In this document: piece after piece, positions 54,487 through 63,366 of the stretch
Layout: each line of letters begins with the position of its first letter
Numbering within the stretch: position 1 is the first letter of the stretch
Assembly: GCF_000319305.2 (NCBI RefSeq)
Contig: NZ_AMWJ02000001.1
Coordinates: 2,395,001 to 2,459,000 of the forward strand
DNA: 64,000 bases
Reading direction: 5' to 3'
Origin: Pseudomonas bharatica CSV86
GTDB lineage: Bacteria > Pseudomonadota > Gammaproteobacteria > Pseudomonadales > Pseudomonadaceae
Program-made: the position numbers and the translations under genes
The notes under the pieces: model-generated
Databases searched by the model: none
What the model saw: the letters and a program-made list of their open reading frames with translations, nothing else
Told to the model about the DNA's origin: nothing

Positions 54487-55240
54487 CGGGGTAGGCTCGC
54501 GGCAGGAATTGCATTTCCGCCAGCAGCAGGCCCAGGTGCTCGCTGTGTACGCCCTGGCGACCGCTGAGGTAGAAGTGACTGGCCGCTGGCGGCACCGGTA
54601 GGGTGGCGCGCTCGAAGATGGCTTCGACCTGCGTCTGCCAGTCCAGCGCGACCTGCTCCGGGTTGCCGATCACACCGCTGTGGAACAGGCGCTGCTCCAG
54701 CGCATCGGCCTCCACCAGCTCGACGGTATAGCGCCAGACCTGGGGCAGGGCGGCGAGCATGCGCTGGCGGCTCTCCTCGGTGCCGTCGCCCAGGCGCTCG
54801 ACCCACTCGCCGGAGCGGCGCAGGTGATAGGTGACTTCCTTCAACGCCTTGCTGGCGATGGCCTGGATACGCTCGTCGCTGGAATGGGCCAGGCCTTGCA
54901 GCACGGCGAAATGCCAGGCGTCGTAGAAGAATTGCTTGAGGATGGTCAGCGCATAGTCGCCGTTGGGTTGCTCCACCAGCAGCAGGTTGCGATAGGCGCG
55001 CTCGTCGCGACGGAACACCAGGTGGTCGGCATCGCGGCCGTCAGCGCTCAGCTCGGCGGCATATTCCAGCCAGTTGCGCGCCTGGCCGACCAGGTCGAGG
55101 CCGACGTTCATCAGCGCCAGCTCTTCTTCCAGCGCCGGGGCGCGGCCGCACCACTGGCACAGGCGCTGGGCCTGGACCATGGCGCTGTCGCCCAGGCGCA
55201 GCAAATACTGGATCAGATCGTCTGTCATGGGCGCCGTCAT
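54473..55240 (-). CDS. paaC: Phenylacetyl-CoA 1,2-epoxidase structural subunit PaaC
   Basis: A 255-residue ferritin-like helical protein that pairs with PaaA. It has LIQYLLRLGDSAMVQAQRLCQWCG, EEELALMNVGLDLVGQARNWL and LKQFFYDAWHFAVLQGLAHS; as in other PaaC proteins the diiron ligands are incomplete and its role is structural. The stop of paaB overlaps the first ATG by one base; a second in-frame ATG at codon 5 is possible. Confidence 0.95.
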   Translation of the reverse strand: MTAPMTDDLIQYLLRLGDSAMVQAQRLCQWCGRAPALEEELALMNVGLDLVGQARNWLEYAAELSADGRDADHLVFRRDERAYRNLLLVEQPNGDYALTILKQFFYDAWHFAVLQGLAHSSDERIQAIASKALKEVTYHLRRSGEWVERLGDGTEESRQRMLAALPQVWRYTVELVEADALEQRLFHSGVIGNPEQVALDWQTQVEAIFERATLPVPPAASHFYLSGRQGVHSEHLGLLLAEMQFLPRAYPDATW

Positions 55241-55521
55241 TACATATGCCCCACTTCAGGCGGCAGCTCGTAGAAGCTGGCGTGGCGGTAGATCTTGTCT
55301 TCGGCAGGGGCGAACAGCGGATCCTTCTCGTCGGGCGACGAGGCCGTGATCAGCGCCGAGGGCACCACCCACAGGCTTACCCCCTCGTTGCGGCGGGTGT
55401 ACAGCTCGCGGGCATTCTCGATGGCCATGGCGGCATCGGCGGCATGGACGCTACCGACATGCTTGTGGTTGAGGCCGTGCTTGCTGCGCACGAACACTTC
55501 GAACAGGGTCCATTCGGACAT
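55240..55521 (-). CDS. paaB: Phenylacetyl-CoA epoxidase subunit PaaB
   Basis: A 93-residue small subunit with the conserved WTLFEVFVRSKHGLNHKHVGS (in pieces), HAADAAMAIENARELYTRR and GVSLWVVPS. It bridges PaaA-PaaC pairs in the epoxidase complex. It lies 23 bp after paaA. Confidence 0.95.
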   Translation of the reverse strand: MSEWTLFEVFVRSKHGLNHKHVGSVHAADAAMAIENARELYTRRNEGVSLWVVPSALITASSPDEKDPLFAPAEDKIYRHASFYELPPEVGHM

Positions 55522-55544
55522 GGCGATTTCTCCTCGGGCGGCGC

Positions 55545-56534
55545 TCAGGCGGCGTTTTTATTGGCTTTTTTCTTGGCGTGGGCGACAGCGGCAGCCCGTA
55601 CCCAGGCACCGTCCTCGATGGCCTGGCGGCGGGTGGCGACCCGCTCCTGGTTGCACGGGCCGTTGCCCTTGAGCACTTCGTAGAATTCGTCCCACTGGAT
55701 CTGGCCGAAGTCGTAATGACCGCGCTCGGCGTTCCACTTCAGCTCGGGATCTGGCGCCGTGCAGCCGAGCAATTCCAGTTGCGGCACGGTCTGGTCGATG
55801 AAGCGCTGGCGCAGCTCATCATTGCTCTGGCGCTTGATCTTCCATGCCATGGACTGGGCGCTGTTGGGCGAGTGCTCGTCGCTCGGGCCGAACATCATCA
55901 GCGACGGCCACCACAGGCGGTTGATCGCGTCCTGGACCATGTCCTTCTGGGCCTGGTTGCCCTCGCGCATCATGGTCAGGAGGATTTCGTAGCCCTGGCG
56001 CTGGTGGAAGCTCTCTTCCTTGCAGATGCGGATCATCGCCCGGGAATAGGGGCCGTAGCTGGTGCGCTGGAGCACCACCTGATTGACGATCGCCGCGCCA
56101 TCCACCAGCCAGCCTACCGCACCGATGTCGGCCCAGCTCAGGGTCGGGTAGTTGAAAATGCTGGAATATTTTGCCTTTCCGCTATGCAGCCTTTCAATTT
56201 CCGTATCACGATCGGCGCCGAGGGTTTCCATGGCGCTGTACAGGTACAGGCCGTGGCCGGCTTCGTCCTGGATCTTCGCCATCAACTGCAGCTTGCGCTT
56301 GAGCGATGGAGCGCGAGTGACCCAGTTGCCCTCCGGCAGCATGCCGACGATCTCGGAGTGGGCGTGTTGGGAAATCTGCCGGATCAGCGTTTGCCGGTAG
56401 GCGTCCGGCATCCAGTTCTTCGCCTCGATCTTGATCTCGGCATCGATGCGCTCCTGGAAGGCGCGCTCCTGTTCGGACATCTCGTCGAGGGTCTTCAGGC
56501 GCTTGACGCCGGTTTCGACCAATTGTGCGTACAT
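55545..56534 (-). CDS. paaA: Phenylacetyl-CoA 1,2-epoxidase catalytic subunit PaaA
   Basis: A 329-residue diiron oxygenase that forms ring-1,2-epoxyphenylacetyl-CoA. The metal-binding helices are seen in [19 protein letters not shown] (Glu-x-x-His) and [17 protein letters not shown] (second Glu-x-x-His). Other signs are [26 protein letters not shown] (in pieces) and [11 protein letters not shown]. It is first in the paaABCDE operon, about 50 bp after a good sigma-70 promoter. Confidence 0.96.
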   Translation of the reverse strand: MYAQLVETGVKRLKTLDEMSEQERAFQERIDAEIKIEAKNWMPDAYRQTLIRQISQHAHSEIVGMLPEGNWVTRAPSLKRKLQLMAKIQDEAGHGLYLYSAMETLGADRDTEIERLHSGKAKYSSIFNYPTLSWADIGAVGWLVDGAAIVNQVVLQRTSYGPYSRAMIRICKEESFHQRQGYEILLTMMREGNQAQKDMVQDAINRLWWPSLMMFGPSDEHSPNSAQSMAWKIKRQSNDELRQRFIDQTVPQLELLGCTAPDPELKWNAERGHYDFGQIQWDEFYEVLKGNGPCNQERVATRRQAIEDGAWVRAAAVAHAKKKANKNAA

Positions 56535-56581
56535 GTGTGTCTCCCGCCTTTTTGTCGTGGGGGGCTTTGGGCGTGAGCACA

Positions 56582-56645
56582 GTTATAAGTGATACAAAAC
56601 CAAATATCAAACACAAAAACTCGTGTCGTAACTTGTTTTTGTATC
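56582..56645 (-). promoter_or_regulatory. Sigma-70 promoter and inverted-repeat operator of paaABCDE
   Basis: On the minus strand TTGATA (56605-56610) and TATAAC (56582-56587) are separated by 17 bp, each box with five of six consensus bases. An inverted repeat GATACAAAA (56591-56599) / TTTTGTATC (56637-56645) has one arm between the boxes and the other just upstream. This suggests repressor control, probably by a PaaX/PhaN-type regulator that is not encoded in the window. Confidence 0.6.
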
Positions 56646-56678
56646 GCATTGCGCAATGGCGGGTTGGGGGTTGCCATA

Positions 56679-56706
56679 TGTACCAATCGTATATACCTTT
56701 GGTACA
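56679..56706 (+). promoter_or_regulatory. Candidate TetR-type operator upstream of the quinone reductase
   Basis: Palindrome TGTACCA-N14-TGGTACA, 28 bp overall, the usual size for a TetR-dimer operator. It covers a TATA-rich -10-like stretch and lies 29 bp before the ATG at 56736. The adjacent TetR gene is the natural candidate to bind it. Confidence 0.6.
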
Positions 56707-56735
56707 TCAATTCAGCCCTCGCAGGAGTACGTTCC

Positions 56736-57311
56736 ATGCATGCCCTCATCGTGGTTGCCCATCCGGACACGCAGTCCCTGACCCATCGCGTCGCCGCCGA
56801 GCTGGCGGCAAATATCCCCGCGCCCCACGGCTTCGAGATCGCCGACCTGCATGCCGAAGGGTTCGATCCGCGCTTCAATGCGCACGACCTGGCGCTGTTC
56901 CGCAATCAGTCTCCGGTTCCGGCGGATGTGCTTGCCGAGCAGGCACGTATCGACCGCGCTGATGCGCTGGTGCTGGTGTTCCCGGTGTATTGGTGGTCGT
57001 TCCCGGGGCTGCTCAAGGGCTGGATCGACCGGGTGTTCAGTGGCGGCTGGGCCTATGACCAGGCCGAGCAGGGGCTGCTGCAGCGCCTGCCGGTCCACCT
57101 TGTGGCGATCGCCGGCGCCGGACCGCAGACCTACGACAAGCACGGCTATTCGGTGGCCATGCATACCCAGATCGAACACGGGATCTTTGGCTATTGCGGT
57201 GCGCGGGTGGCATCCTCGGTGCTTTTGACCCAGGCCGATGAAGATTTCCCCCAGGGGCATTTCGACACCGCACGGCGCCTGGGTCGCGAGTTGTTCGACA
57301 AGAGGACCTGA
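56736..57311 (+). CDS. NAD(P)H:quinone oxidoreductase, flavodoxin-like fold (YwrO/KefF/MdaB group)
   Basis: A 191-residue FAD/FMN protein with the N-terminal VVAHPDTQSLTHRVA phosphate loop, LVFPVYWWSFPGLLKGWIDRVFSGGWAY (in pieces) and QIEHGIFGYCG. These enzymes reduce quinones or electrophiles by two electrons and protect against redox cycling. GCAGGAG lies eight bases before the ATG. It is coupled to a TetR gene 3 bp downstream and lies between the two phenylacetate operons, so it may answer quinone-like toxic by-products of aromatic degradation (inference). Confidence 0.9.
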   Translation: MHALIVVAHPDTQSLTHRVAAELAANIPAPHGFEIADLHAEGFDPRFNAHDLALFRNQSPVPADVLAEQARIDRADALVLVFPVYWWSFPGLLKGWIDRVFSGGWAYDQAEQGLLQRLPVHLVAIAGAGPQTYDKHGYSVAMHTQIEHGIFGYCGARVASSVLLTQADEDFPQGHFDTARRLGRELFDKRT

Positions 57312-57314
57312 GGC

Positions 57315-57890
57315 ATGAGCGATACCCGCAAGCGGCTGACCCGCGAGCAGCGTCTGGAACAGTTGCTGGAGGTGGCCCGGCAGGTGATTGCCGAAGAGGG
57401 CAGCGACGCCCTGAGCCTGGGACGCCTGGCGGAAGCGGCGGGGATCACCAAGCCGACGGTGTATGACCACTTCGGCACCCGGGAAGGGCTGCTGACGGCG
57501 CTGTACCGGGATTTCGAGACACGCCAGAACCTGCTGATCGACGCGGCCATGGCAGCCGGCGAGGCCACGCTGGAAGGCAAGGCGCGAGCGATTGCCGACA
57601 GTTATGTCGACTGCGTGCTGGCCGAAGGCCGGGAAATCCCCGGGGTGCTGGCGGCGCTGGAGGGCTCGCCGGAATTGGCGCGCTTGAAGCGCGAATGCCA
57701 GCAAGACTTCCTGGGCAAATGCCGCACGGTGCTCGGGCCCTTTGCCGGGGCGCTGTCGAGCGCAGGGTTATGGGGCATGCTCGGGGCTGCCGACGCCCTG
57801 TCCGGGGCGGCGGTGGCCGGGGAGATCGGGCATGAGCAGGCGCGGGGGGAGTTGTTCGAGGTGATTGTCAGCTTGGTCAACAGGAGCTGA
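57315..57890 (+). CDS. TetR-family repressor
   Basis: A 191-residue regulator. The N-terminal helix-turn-helix is seen in LEVARQVIAEEGSDALSLGRLAEAAGITKPTVYDHFGTREGLL (in pieces, about residues 17-60). The C-terminal ligand domain is not diagnostic. It is encoded 3 bp after the quinone reductase and probably represses this pair through the palindrome at 56679-56706. A role in the neighbouring paa operons is possible, but the paaA operator has different arms. Confidence 0.9.
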   Translation: MSDTRKRLTREQRLEQLLEVARQVIAEEGSDALSLGRLAEAAGITKPTVYDHFGTREGLLTALYRDFETRQNLLIDAAMAAGEATLEGKARAIADSYVDCVLAEGREIPGVLAALEGSPELARLKRECQQDFLGKCRTVLGPFAGALSSAGLWGMLGAADALSGAAVAGEIGHEQARGELFEVIVSLVNRS

Positions 57891-57908
57891 AAATTTTATC
57901 GCCAATGA

Positions 57909-57972
57909 GGTCCAATCGCTGGCAAGCCAGCTCCCACAGGTTGTGGGAGCTGGCTTGCCAGCGATGAGGCCC
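57909..57972. repeat. REP doublet
   Basis: Inverted REP pair (CAATCGCTGGCAAGCCAGCTC and complement) between the convergent TetR and paaK genes. Confidence 0.88.
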
Positions 57973-57991
57973 GAAAGATCGGGCCCAGTCT

Positions 57992-59326
57992 TCAAACAGC
58001 CTGCTTGCGCTTGTCATACACATGACAAGCCTTGCCCTCCGACCTTTTGATCGAGTAAGCCGGCTGCAACACGATCCGCGAGCTGATGCCGATGTGGGTC
58101 TTGATATGCCGGCTCAGCTCCGAACACACCGCCTTCTGCTGCGCCTCGCCCAGTTGCTGGTGCTCGCCACGCAGTTCGACATGGATGTCGATGCTGTCCA
58201 GGTTGCCGGTACGGTACAGGTGGATCTCGTAGCATTCGGCCAGTTGCTTGACCTTGAGCACCTGCTCCTCGACCTGGGTCGGGAACACGTTGACCCCGCG
58301 AATGATCAGCATGTCGTCGCTGCGCCCGGTGATCTTGTCGATACGCCGCATCGGCCGTGCGGTGCCCGGCAGCAGGCGGGTGAGGTCGCGGGTGCGGTAG
58401 CGCACCATCGGCAGCGCTTCCTTGCTCAGGGTGGTGAATACCAGTTCGCCCAGTTGCCCGTCGGGCAGCACCTCGCCGGTCACCGGGTCGATGATTTCCG
58501 GGTAGAAATGATCCTCCCAGACTGTCGGCCCGTCGCGGCTTTCCGCGCATTCCATGGCCACGCCCGGCCCCATGATTTCCGAAAGCCCGTAGATATCCAG
58601 GGCGCTGATGCCCAGGCGCGCTTCGATCGAGGCGCGCAGCTCCGGGGTCCACGGTTCGGCGCCGAAGATGCCCAGGCGCAGGGCCAACGTGTGCGGGTCG
58701 ATGCCCTGGCGTTCGATCTCGTCGGCCAGGTTGAGCATGTACGACGGCGTGACCATGATGATGTCCGGCTGGAAGTCGCGGATCAGTTGCACCTGCTTCT
58801 CGGTCTGGCCGCCGGACATCGGAATCACCGTGCAGCCCAGGCGCTCGGCGCCGTAGTGCGCGCCCAGGCCGCCGGTGAACAGACCGTAGCCATAGGACAC
58901 ATGCACCTTGTCACCCTTGCGCCCGCCGGCGGCGCGGATCGAGCGCGCTACCAGGTCGGCCCAGGTGTCGATGTCCTTCTGTGTGTAGCCGACCACCGTC
59001 GGCTTGCCGGTGGTGCCGCTGGAGGCATGCAGGCGGACGATGTCGTGCTGGGGCACGGCGAACATGCCGAAGGGGTAGTTGTCGCGCAGGTCGTTCTTCA
59101 CCGTGAAGGGGAACCTGGCCAGGTCGGCGAAATCCTTCAGGTCGGACGGATGCACGCCCAGCTCGTCGAAGCGCTGGCGGTACATCGGCACGTTCTGGTA
59201 GGCGTGGTCCAGGCTCCAGCGCAAACGCTCCAGCTGGTGGGCACGGAGTTGGTCGATGCTGGCGGTTTCCATCGGGTCGAGCACGGAGGCGGGGGCAAGC
59301 TGCATGTTCATGGGTTCACTCTGCAT
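57992..59326 (-). CDS. paaK: Phenylacetate-CoA ligase
   Basis: A 444-residue AMP-forming ligase that activates phenylacetate to phenylacetyl-CoA, the entry step of the pathway. It has the phosphate loop ASSGTTGKPTVVGYT, SYGYGLFTGGLGAHYG, DIYGLSEIMGPGVAMEC and YRTRDLTRLLPGTARPM, with the C-terminal lysine-containing RSEGKACHVYDKRKQ. A second possible start (MNMQLAP) lies six codons in and would give the more usual 438 residues; ribosome-site evidence does not decide. It is the last gene of the paaFGHIJK block, 58 bp after paaJ. Confidence 0.95.
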   Translation of the reverse strand: MQSEPMNMQLAPASVLDPMETASIDQLRAHQLERLRWSLDHAYQNVPMYRQRFDELGVHPSDLKDFADLARFPFTVKNDLRDNYPFGMFAVPQHDIVRLHASSGTTGKPTVVGYTQKDIDTWADLVARSIRAAGGRKGDKVHVSYGYGLFTGGLGAHYGAERLGCTVIPMSGGQTEKQVQLIRDFQPDIIMVTPSYMLNLADEIERQGIDPHTLALRLGIFGAEPWTPELRASIEARLGISALDIYGLSEIMGPGVAMECAESRDGPTVWEDHFYPEIIDPVTGEVLPDGQLGELVFTTLSKEALPMVRYRTRDLTRLLPGTARPMRRIDKITGRSDDMLIIRGVNVFPTQVEEQVLKVKQLAECYEIHLYRTGNLDSIDIHVELRGEHQQLGEAQQKAVCSELSRHIKTHIGISSRIVLQPAYSIKRSEGKACHVYDKRKQAV

Positions 59327-59384
59327 GTTGTTCTTGTGAGTGCATGGCGCCCAGCATAACCCGGCGCCGGTGAGCGTTCTGTAT

Positions 59385-60596
59385 TCAGTGGTCGAGTCGT
59401 TCGATGATCAGCGCCAGGCCCTGGCCAACGCCGATGCACAGGGTGCACAGGGCATAACGCCCCTGGCGCCGCTCCAGCTCGTGCAGCGCCGTGGTGACCA
59501 GGCGCGCGCCGCTCATGCCCAGCGGGTGACCGAGGGCGATGGCGCCGCCATTGGGGTTGACCCGCGGATCATCGTCGGCCACCCCCAGCTCCCGCAGCAC
59601 GGCCAGGCCCTGGGCGGCGAAGGCTTCGTTGAGTTCGATCACGTCCATGTCGGCCAGGGCCAGGCCGGTGAGTTCCAGTACCTTGCGCGTCGCCGGCACC
59701 GGGCCGATGCCCATGATCCGCGGCTCGACCCCGGCACTGGCCATGCCGATCACCCGGCCGCGGGCCGTAAGGCCATAACGCCTGGCGATTTCAGGACTGG
59801 CGAGGAGCAGGGCGCAGGCACCGTCGTTGACCCCCGAGGCATTCCCGGCGGTGATGCTGCCGCCTTCGCGGAACGGCGCGGCCAAGCGCTGCAGTTGCTC
59901 CAGCGTGGTGTCGCCGCGCGGATGCTCGTCGTGCTCGACCAGCTTGTCCGGCCCCTTGCGCTGGGCAATCCGCACCGCAACGATTTCCTCGGCCAGGCGC
60001 CCGCTGGCCTGGGCCGCCGCGGCGCGCTGCTGGCTGCGCAGGGCGAAGGCGTCCTGGTCGGCGCGACTGATAGCGAACTGCTCGGCAACGTTCTCGGCGG
60101 TCTCCGGCATGCTGTCGATGCCGTACTGGCGTTGCATCAGCGGGTTGACGAAGCGCCAGCCGATGGTGGTGTCGAACAGCTCGGCCTGGCGGGAAAAGGC
60201 GGTGTCGGCCTTGCCCATCACCAGCGGCGCGCGGGACATCGATTCGACGCCGCCGGCCAGCACCAGCCCGGCTTCGCCACAACGGATCGCCCGCGCTGCC
60301 GCGCCGACCGCTTCCAGCCCGGACGCGCAGAGGCGGTTGAGCGTGACACCGGGCACGCTGACCGGCAGCCCGGCCAGCAGTGAGGCCATGCGCGCCACAT
60401 TGCGGTTGTCCTCGCCCGCCTGGTTGGCGCAGCCATAGAACACTTCATCGACCTGGCTCCAATCCACCTGGGGATGGCGTTCCATCAGGGCGCGCAGGGG
60501 AATGGCGCCGAGGTCGTCGGCACGCACGGTGCTCAGGGCGCCGGCATAACGGCCGATAGGCGTACGTACGGCATCGATGATCAGGGCGTCGTTCAT
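59385..60596 (-). CDS. paaJ: 3-oxoadipyl-CoA thiolase
   Basis: A 403-residue thiolase that cleaves 3-oxoadipyl-CoA into succinyl-CoA and acetyl-CoA; it also acts on the dehydroadipyl intermediate in this pathway. Catalytic residues are Cys in [11 protein letters not shown] (about residue 90), His in [17 protein letters not shown] and the second Cys in [11 protein letters not shown]. Start [17 protein letters not shown] overlaps the paaI stop by four bases. PcaF from the beta-ketoadipate pathway is a close relative; context decides for PaaJ. Confidence 0.95.
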   Translation of the reverse strand: MNDALIIDAVRTPIGRYAGALSTVRADDLGAIPLRALMERHPQVDWSQVDEVFYGCANQAGEDNRNVARMASLLAGLPVSVPGVTLNRLCASGLEAVGAAARAIRCGEAGLVLAGGVESMSRAPLVMGKADTAFSRQAELFDTTIGWRFVNPLMQRQYGIDSMPETAENVAEQFAISRADQDAFALRSQQRAAAAQASGRLAEEIVAVRIAQRKGPDKLVEHDEHPRGDTTLEQLQRLAAPFREGGSITAGNASGVNDGACALLLASPEIARRYGLTARGRVIGMASAGVEPRIMGIGPVPATRKVLELTGLALADMDVIELNEAFAAQGLAVLRELGVADDDPRVNPNGGAIALGHPLGMSGARLVTTALHELERRQGRYALCTLCIGVGQGLALIIERLDH

Positions 60597-61033
60597 TTCA
60601 GGGTTTCCTCTGGCAGCACGGTGCCGCGTATCTGGTAGGACTTGCCACGAAACACGGCGATCAGCTTGCCGTGCTGGTTTTCGATGCGCACGTCGTAGAC
60701 CCCGGTGCGCTTGCCCCGGCTCAGTTCGGTGCAGGTGGCGGTCAGGGTGTCGCCGGCAACGGCCGGGGCGACGTAGTCGATACTGCAACCCTGGGCCACG
60801 GTGGCGTCGTTGTGGCTGTTGCAGGCAAAGGCGAAGGCCGAGTCGGCCAGGGCGAACAGGAAGCCGCCATGACAGGTGCCATGGCCCTGGAGCATGTCGG
60901 CGCGCACGCTCATGCCCAGGGTGGCGCTGCCCGGCCCGCTGGCCAGCAGGCGCATGCCCAGGCCCTGGCTGGCGGCATCGCGGTCATACAGGGCCTGGGC
61001 GCAGCGGCTGGCCAGATCCAGACGGTCATTCAT
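60593..61033 (-). CDS. paaI: Hotdog-fold acyl-CoA thioesterase PaaI
   Basis: A 146-residue thioesterase. Family motifs are [23 protein letters not shown] (in pieces) with the catalytic Asp, [14 protein letters not shown] and [11 protein letters not shown]. It releases CoA from stalled ring-hydroxylated phenylacetyl-CoA intermediates. The start [10 protein letters not shown] at 61033 overlaps the paaH stop by 8 bp. Confidence 0.95.
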   Translation of the reverse strand: MNDRLDLASRCAQALYDRDAASQGLGMRLLASGPGSATLGMSVRADMLQGHGTCHGGFLFALADSAFAFACNSHNDATVAQGCSIDYVAPAVAGDTLTATCTELSRGKRTGVYDVRIENQHGKLIAVFRGKSYQIRGTVLPEETLK

Positions 61034-62543
61034 GAAAGGGCACTCCTTCGGCCAGTTGCCGACGCAGTTGCAGGGAGGGGCGGTAGCGTTCTTCGCCATA
61101 GGCGGCCTGCAGATGGTCAAGGACCCGGACCAGGGTGGCGGCCCCCAGCTGGTCGGCCCAGGCCAGCGGCCCCTGCGGGTAATTGACCCCGGCGCGCATC
61201 GCCAGGTCGATATCCGCCGCCGAGGCCACGCCTTGCAGCAGGGCGTCGGCGGCTTCGTTGGCGAGCATGGCGACGGTGCGCAGTACGCACAGGGCCGGGC
61301 TGTCTCGCAGCGGGGTGGCGGCGATGCCGGCTTTTTGCAGAAGCGCCACCACCTGGTCCAGCGCTTCGCGCGAGGTATCTGCCGAGCAACCGAGCGCGAG
61401 ACGGGTACAACTGCGGTAATCCAGCGCCAGGTCCAGCAGCACCAGTTGCTCCAGGCCTTCGTCGATACTGCGCTGGCTGGCGAGGCGACCGTCGCTCAAG
61501 GCGACCATGGCGTCACCAATGCGCAGCAGGCCACGCCCGGCGCGCCGGTGGATCTTCACCTGGTGTTCGGCCAGGCGCTCCAGCAATGGCTGCAATAGAC
61601 CCGCATCACCTTCGACGATCACCTCCGGCACGGCGGCCGTACTGTTCAGGCTGGCCGGCTGCGGTCGCCGCGCACCTTCGCGGTAATCATAGAAACCACG
61701 TCCGCTCTTGCGCCCGAAATGCCCGGCGTCCACCAGTTCCTTCTGGATGAGCGAAGGCTGGAAGCGCATGTCCTGGTAATAGGCATCGAACACCGAGTTG
61801 GTCACCGCATAGTTGACGTCGTGCCCGATCAGGTCGGTCAGCTCGAAGGCGCCCATGGCGAAGCCACCCGCCTCGCGCAGCACGGCGTCGAGGCTGGCGC
61901 AGTCGGCAACGCCCTCCTGCAGCAGGCGAAGGCTCTCGGCATAGAAAGGCCGGGCCACGCGATTGACGATAAAACCAGGGGTCGAGCGCGCCAGCACCGG
62001 CTTCTTGCCCCAGGCCTGGGCAGTGGCGAACACAGTGGCGACGACATCGGCATCGCTGGCGAGCCCCTGGATCACTTCCACCAGTTGCATCACCGGTGCC
62101 GGGTTGAAAAAGTGCATGCCCACCAGCCGCTGCGGCCGCTGCATGCCGGCGCCGAGGCGGGTGATGGAGATCGACGAGGTGTTGCTGGCAAGGATGCAGT
62201 CCGCAGTGCACAGCGCTTCCAGCCGGGCCAGCAGCGCTTGCTTGATCTCCAGGTTCTCGACGATGGCCTCGATCACCAGTCCGGCGTCCGCCAGTTGCTC
62301 CAGGCTGTCGGCCGGATAAAGGGCGGCCAGGCAGGCATCCCGGGCCTCCACGCTCAGCTTGCCGTTGGCGACGCGTTTGTCCAGTTGTTTGCCGATGCCT
62401 TCGATGGCCTGGGCGGCAGCACCCGGGCGATTGTCATGCAGCCAGACCCGGTGCCCGGCACTCGCGGCAACCTGAGCGATCCCCGCGCCCATGGCCCCGG
62501 CGCCGATCACCGCCACGACGCTGTTCTTGTTCAGTGCACTCAT
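61026..62543 (-). CDS. paaH: 3-hydroxyadipyl-CoA dehydrogenase
   Basis: A 505-residue 3-hydroxyacyl-CoA dehydrogenase of the long PaaH type. The NAD loop is GAGAMGAGIAQVAASAGH at the N-terminus, followed by SNTSSISITRLG, GMHFFNPAPVMQLVEVI and a C-terminal duplicated helical domain including GRKSGRGFYDY. It oxidises 3-hydroxyadipyl-CoA before PaaJ. It lies 4 bp after paaG. Confidence 0.95.
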   Translation of the reverse strand: MSALNKNSVVAVIGAGAMGAGIAQVAASAGHRVWLHDNRPGAAAQAIEGIGKQLDKRVANGKLSVEARDACLAALYPADSLEQLADAGLVIEAIVENLEIKQALLARLEALCTADCILASNTSSISITRLGAGMQRPQRLVGMHFFNPAPVMQLVEVIQGLASDADVVATVFATAQAWGKKPVLARSTPGFIVNRVARPFYAESLRLLQEGVADCASLDAVLREAGGFAMGAFELTDLIGHDVNYAVTNSVFDAYYQDMRFQPSLIQKELVDAGHFGRKSGRGFYDYREGARRPQPASLNSTAAVPEVIVEGDAGLLQPLLERLAEHQVKIHRRAGRGLLRIGDAMVALSDGRLASQRSIDEGLEQLVLLDLALDYRSCTRLALGCSADTSREALDQVVALLQKAGIAATPLRDSPALCVLRTVAMLANEAADALLQGVASAADIDLAMRAGVNYPQGPLAWADQLGAATLVRVLDHLQAAYGEERYRPSLQLRRQLAEGVPFHE

Positions 62544-62547
62544 CGCC

Positions 62548-63339
62548 TCAATACCCCTTGAACGCCGGCGTGCGTTTTTCCACGAAGGCGGCCACGCCTT
62601 CGCGATAGTCCTCGCTGCGCCCGGCCAGGCGCTGCAGGTCGCGCTCCAGCATCAGTTGCTCCTCGAAGCTGTTGTCCAGGCTGGCGTGCAGGCTGCGCTT
62701 GATCAGGCCCAGGCCATAGGTGGGCTGGGTCGCCAGCTGGCGGGCGAGGGCGATGGCCTGATCGCGAAGGTCGGTGTCGTCCACCACCTTGTAGATAAGG
62801 CCCCATTCCAGCGCCTGCTCGGCCGACAAGCGTTCGCCCAGCAAGGTCAGGGCCTTGGCCCGGGCCATGCCGACCAGCCGCGGCAAGGCCCAGGTGCCGG
62901 CGGAATCCGGGATCAGGCCGATCTTGCAAAAGGCCTGGATAAAGCTGGCCGAACGCGCGGCGATGACCAGGTCGCAGGCCAGCGGGATATTCGCCCCGGC
63001 TCCGGCCGCCACGCCGTTGACCGCGCAGATCACCGGGATCGGCAGCTCGCGCAGGGTGCGGATCAGCGGATTGTAGAAACGCTCGATGGACAGGCCCAGG
63101 TCGGGCGCCTCGGCGCCGGGGGCAACATTGCGCTCGCTCAGGTCCTGGCCGGCACAGAAGCCACGGCCTTCACCGGTCAGCAGGAGTACCCGAACCCCGG
63201 CATCGCTCTGCACGACCTTCAGCGCCTCGCGCACTTCCTGGTGCATCAGGGTGTTGAAGCTGTTCAGTTGCTCCGGACGGTTGAGGCACAGGGTGGCGAC
63301 CCCGGCCTCGATGGAAAACAGGATGTGCTGGAAGCTCAT
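62548..63339 (-). CDS. paaG: Ring-1,2-epoxyphenylacetyl-CoA isomerase
   Basis: A 263-residue crotonase that converts the epoxide to oxepin-CoA. It has LTGEGRGFCAGQDLSER, AVNGVAAGAGANIPLACDLVIA and FCKIGLIPDSAGTWALPRLVG, with the conserved catalytic Asp in IPDSAG. It lies 27 bp after paaF and 4 bp before paaH. Confidence 0.95.
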   Translation of the reverse strand: MSFQHILFSIEAGVATLCLNRPEQLNSFNTLMHQEVREALKVVQSDAGVRVLLLTGEGRGFCAGQDLSERNVAPGAEAPDLGLSIERFYNPLIRTLRELPIPVICAVNGVAAGAGANIPLACDLVIAARSASFIQAFCKIGLIPDSAGTWALPRLVGMARAKALTLLGERLSAEQALEWGLIYKVVDDTDLRDQAIALARQLATQPTYGLGLIKRSLHASLDNSFEEQLMLERDLQRLAGRSEDYREGVAAFVEKRTPAFKGY

Positions 63340-63366
63340 GAGGCTGTCCTCGGTGGCGAAAGGGGC

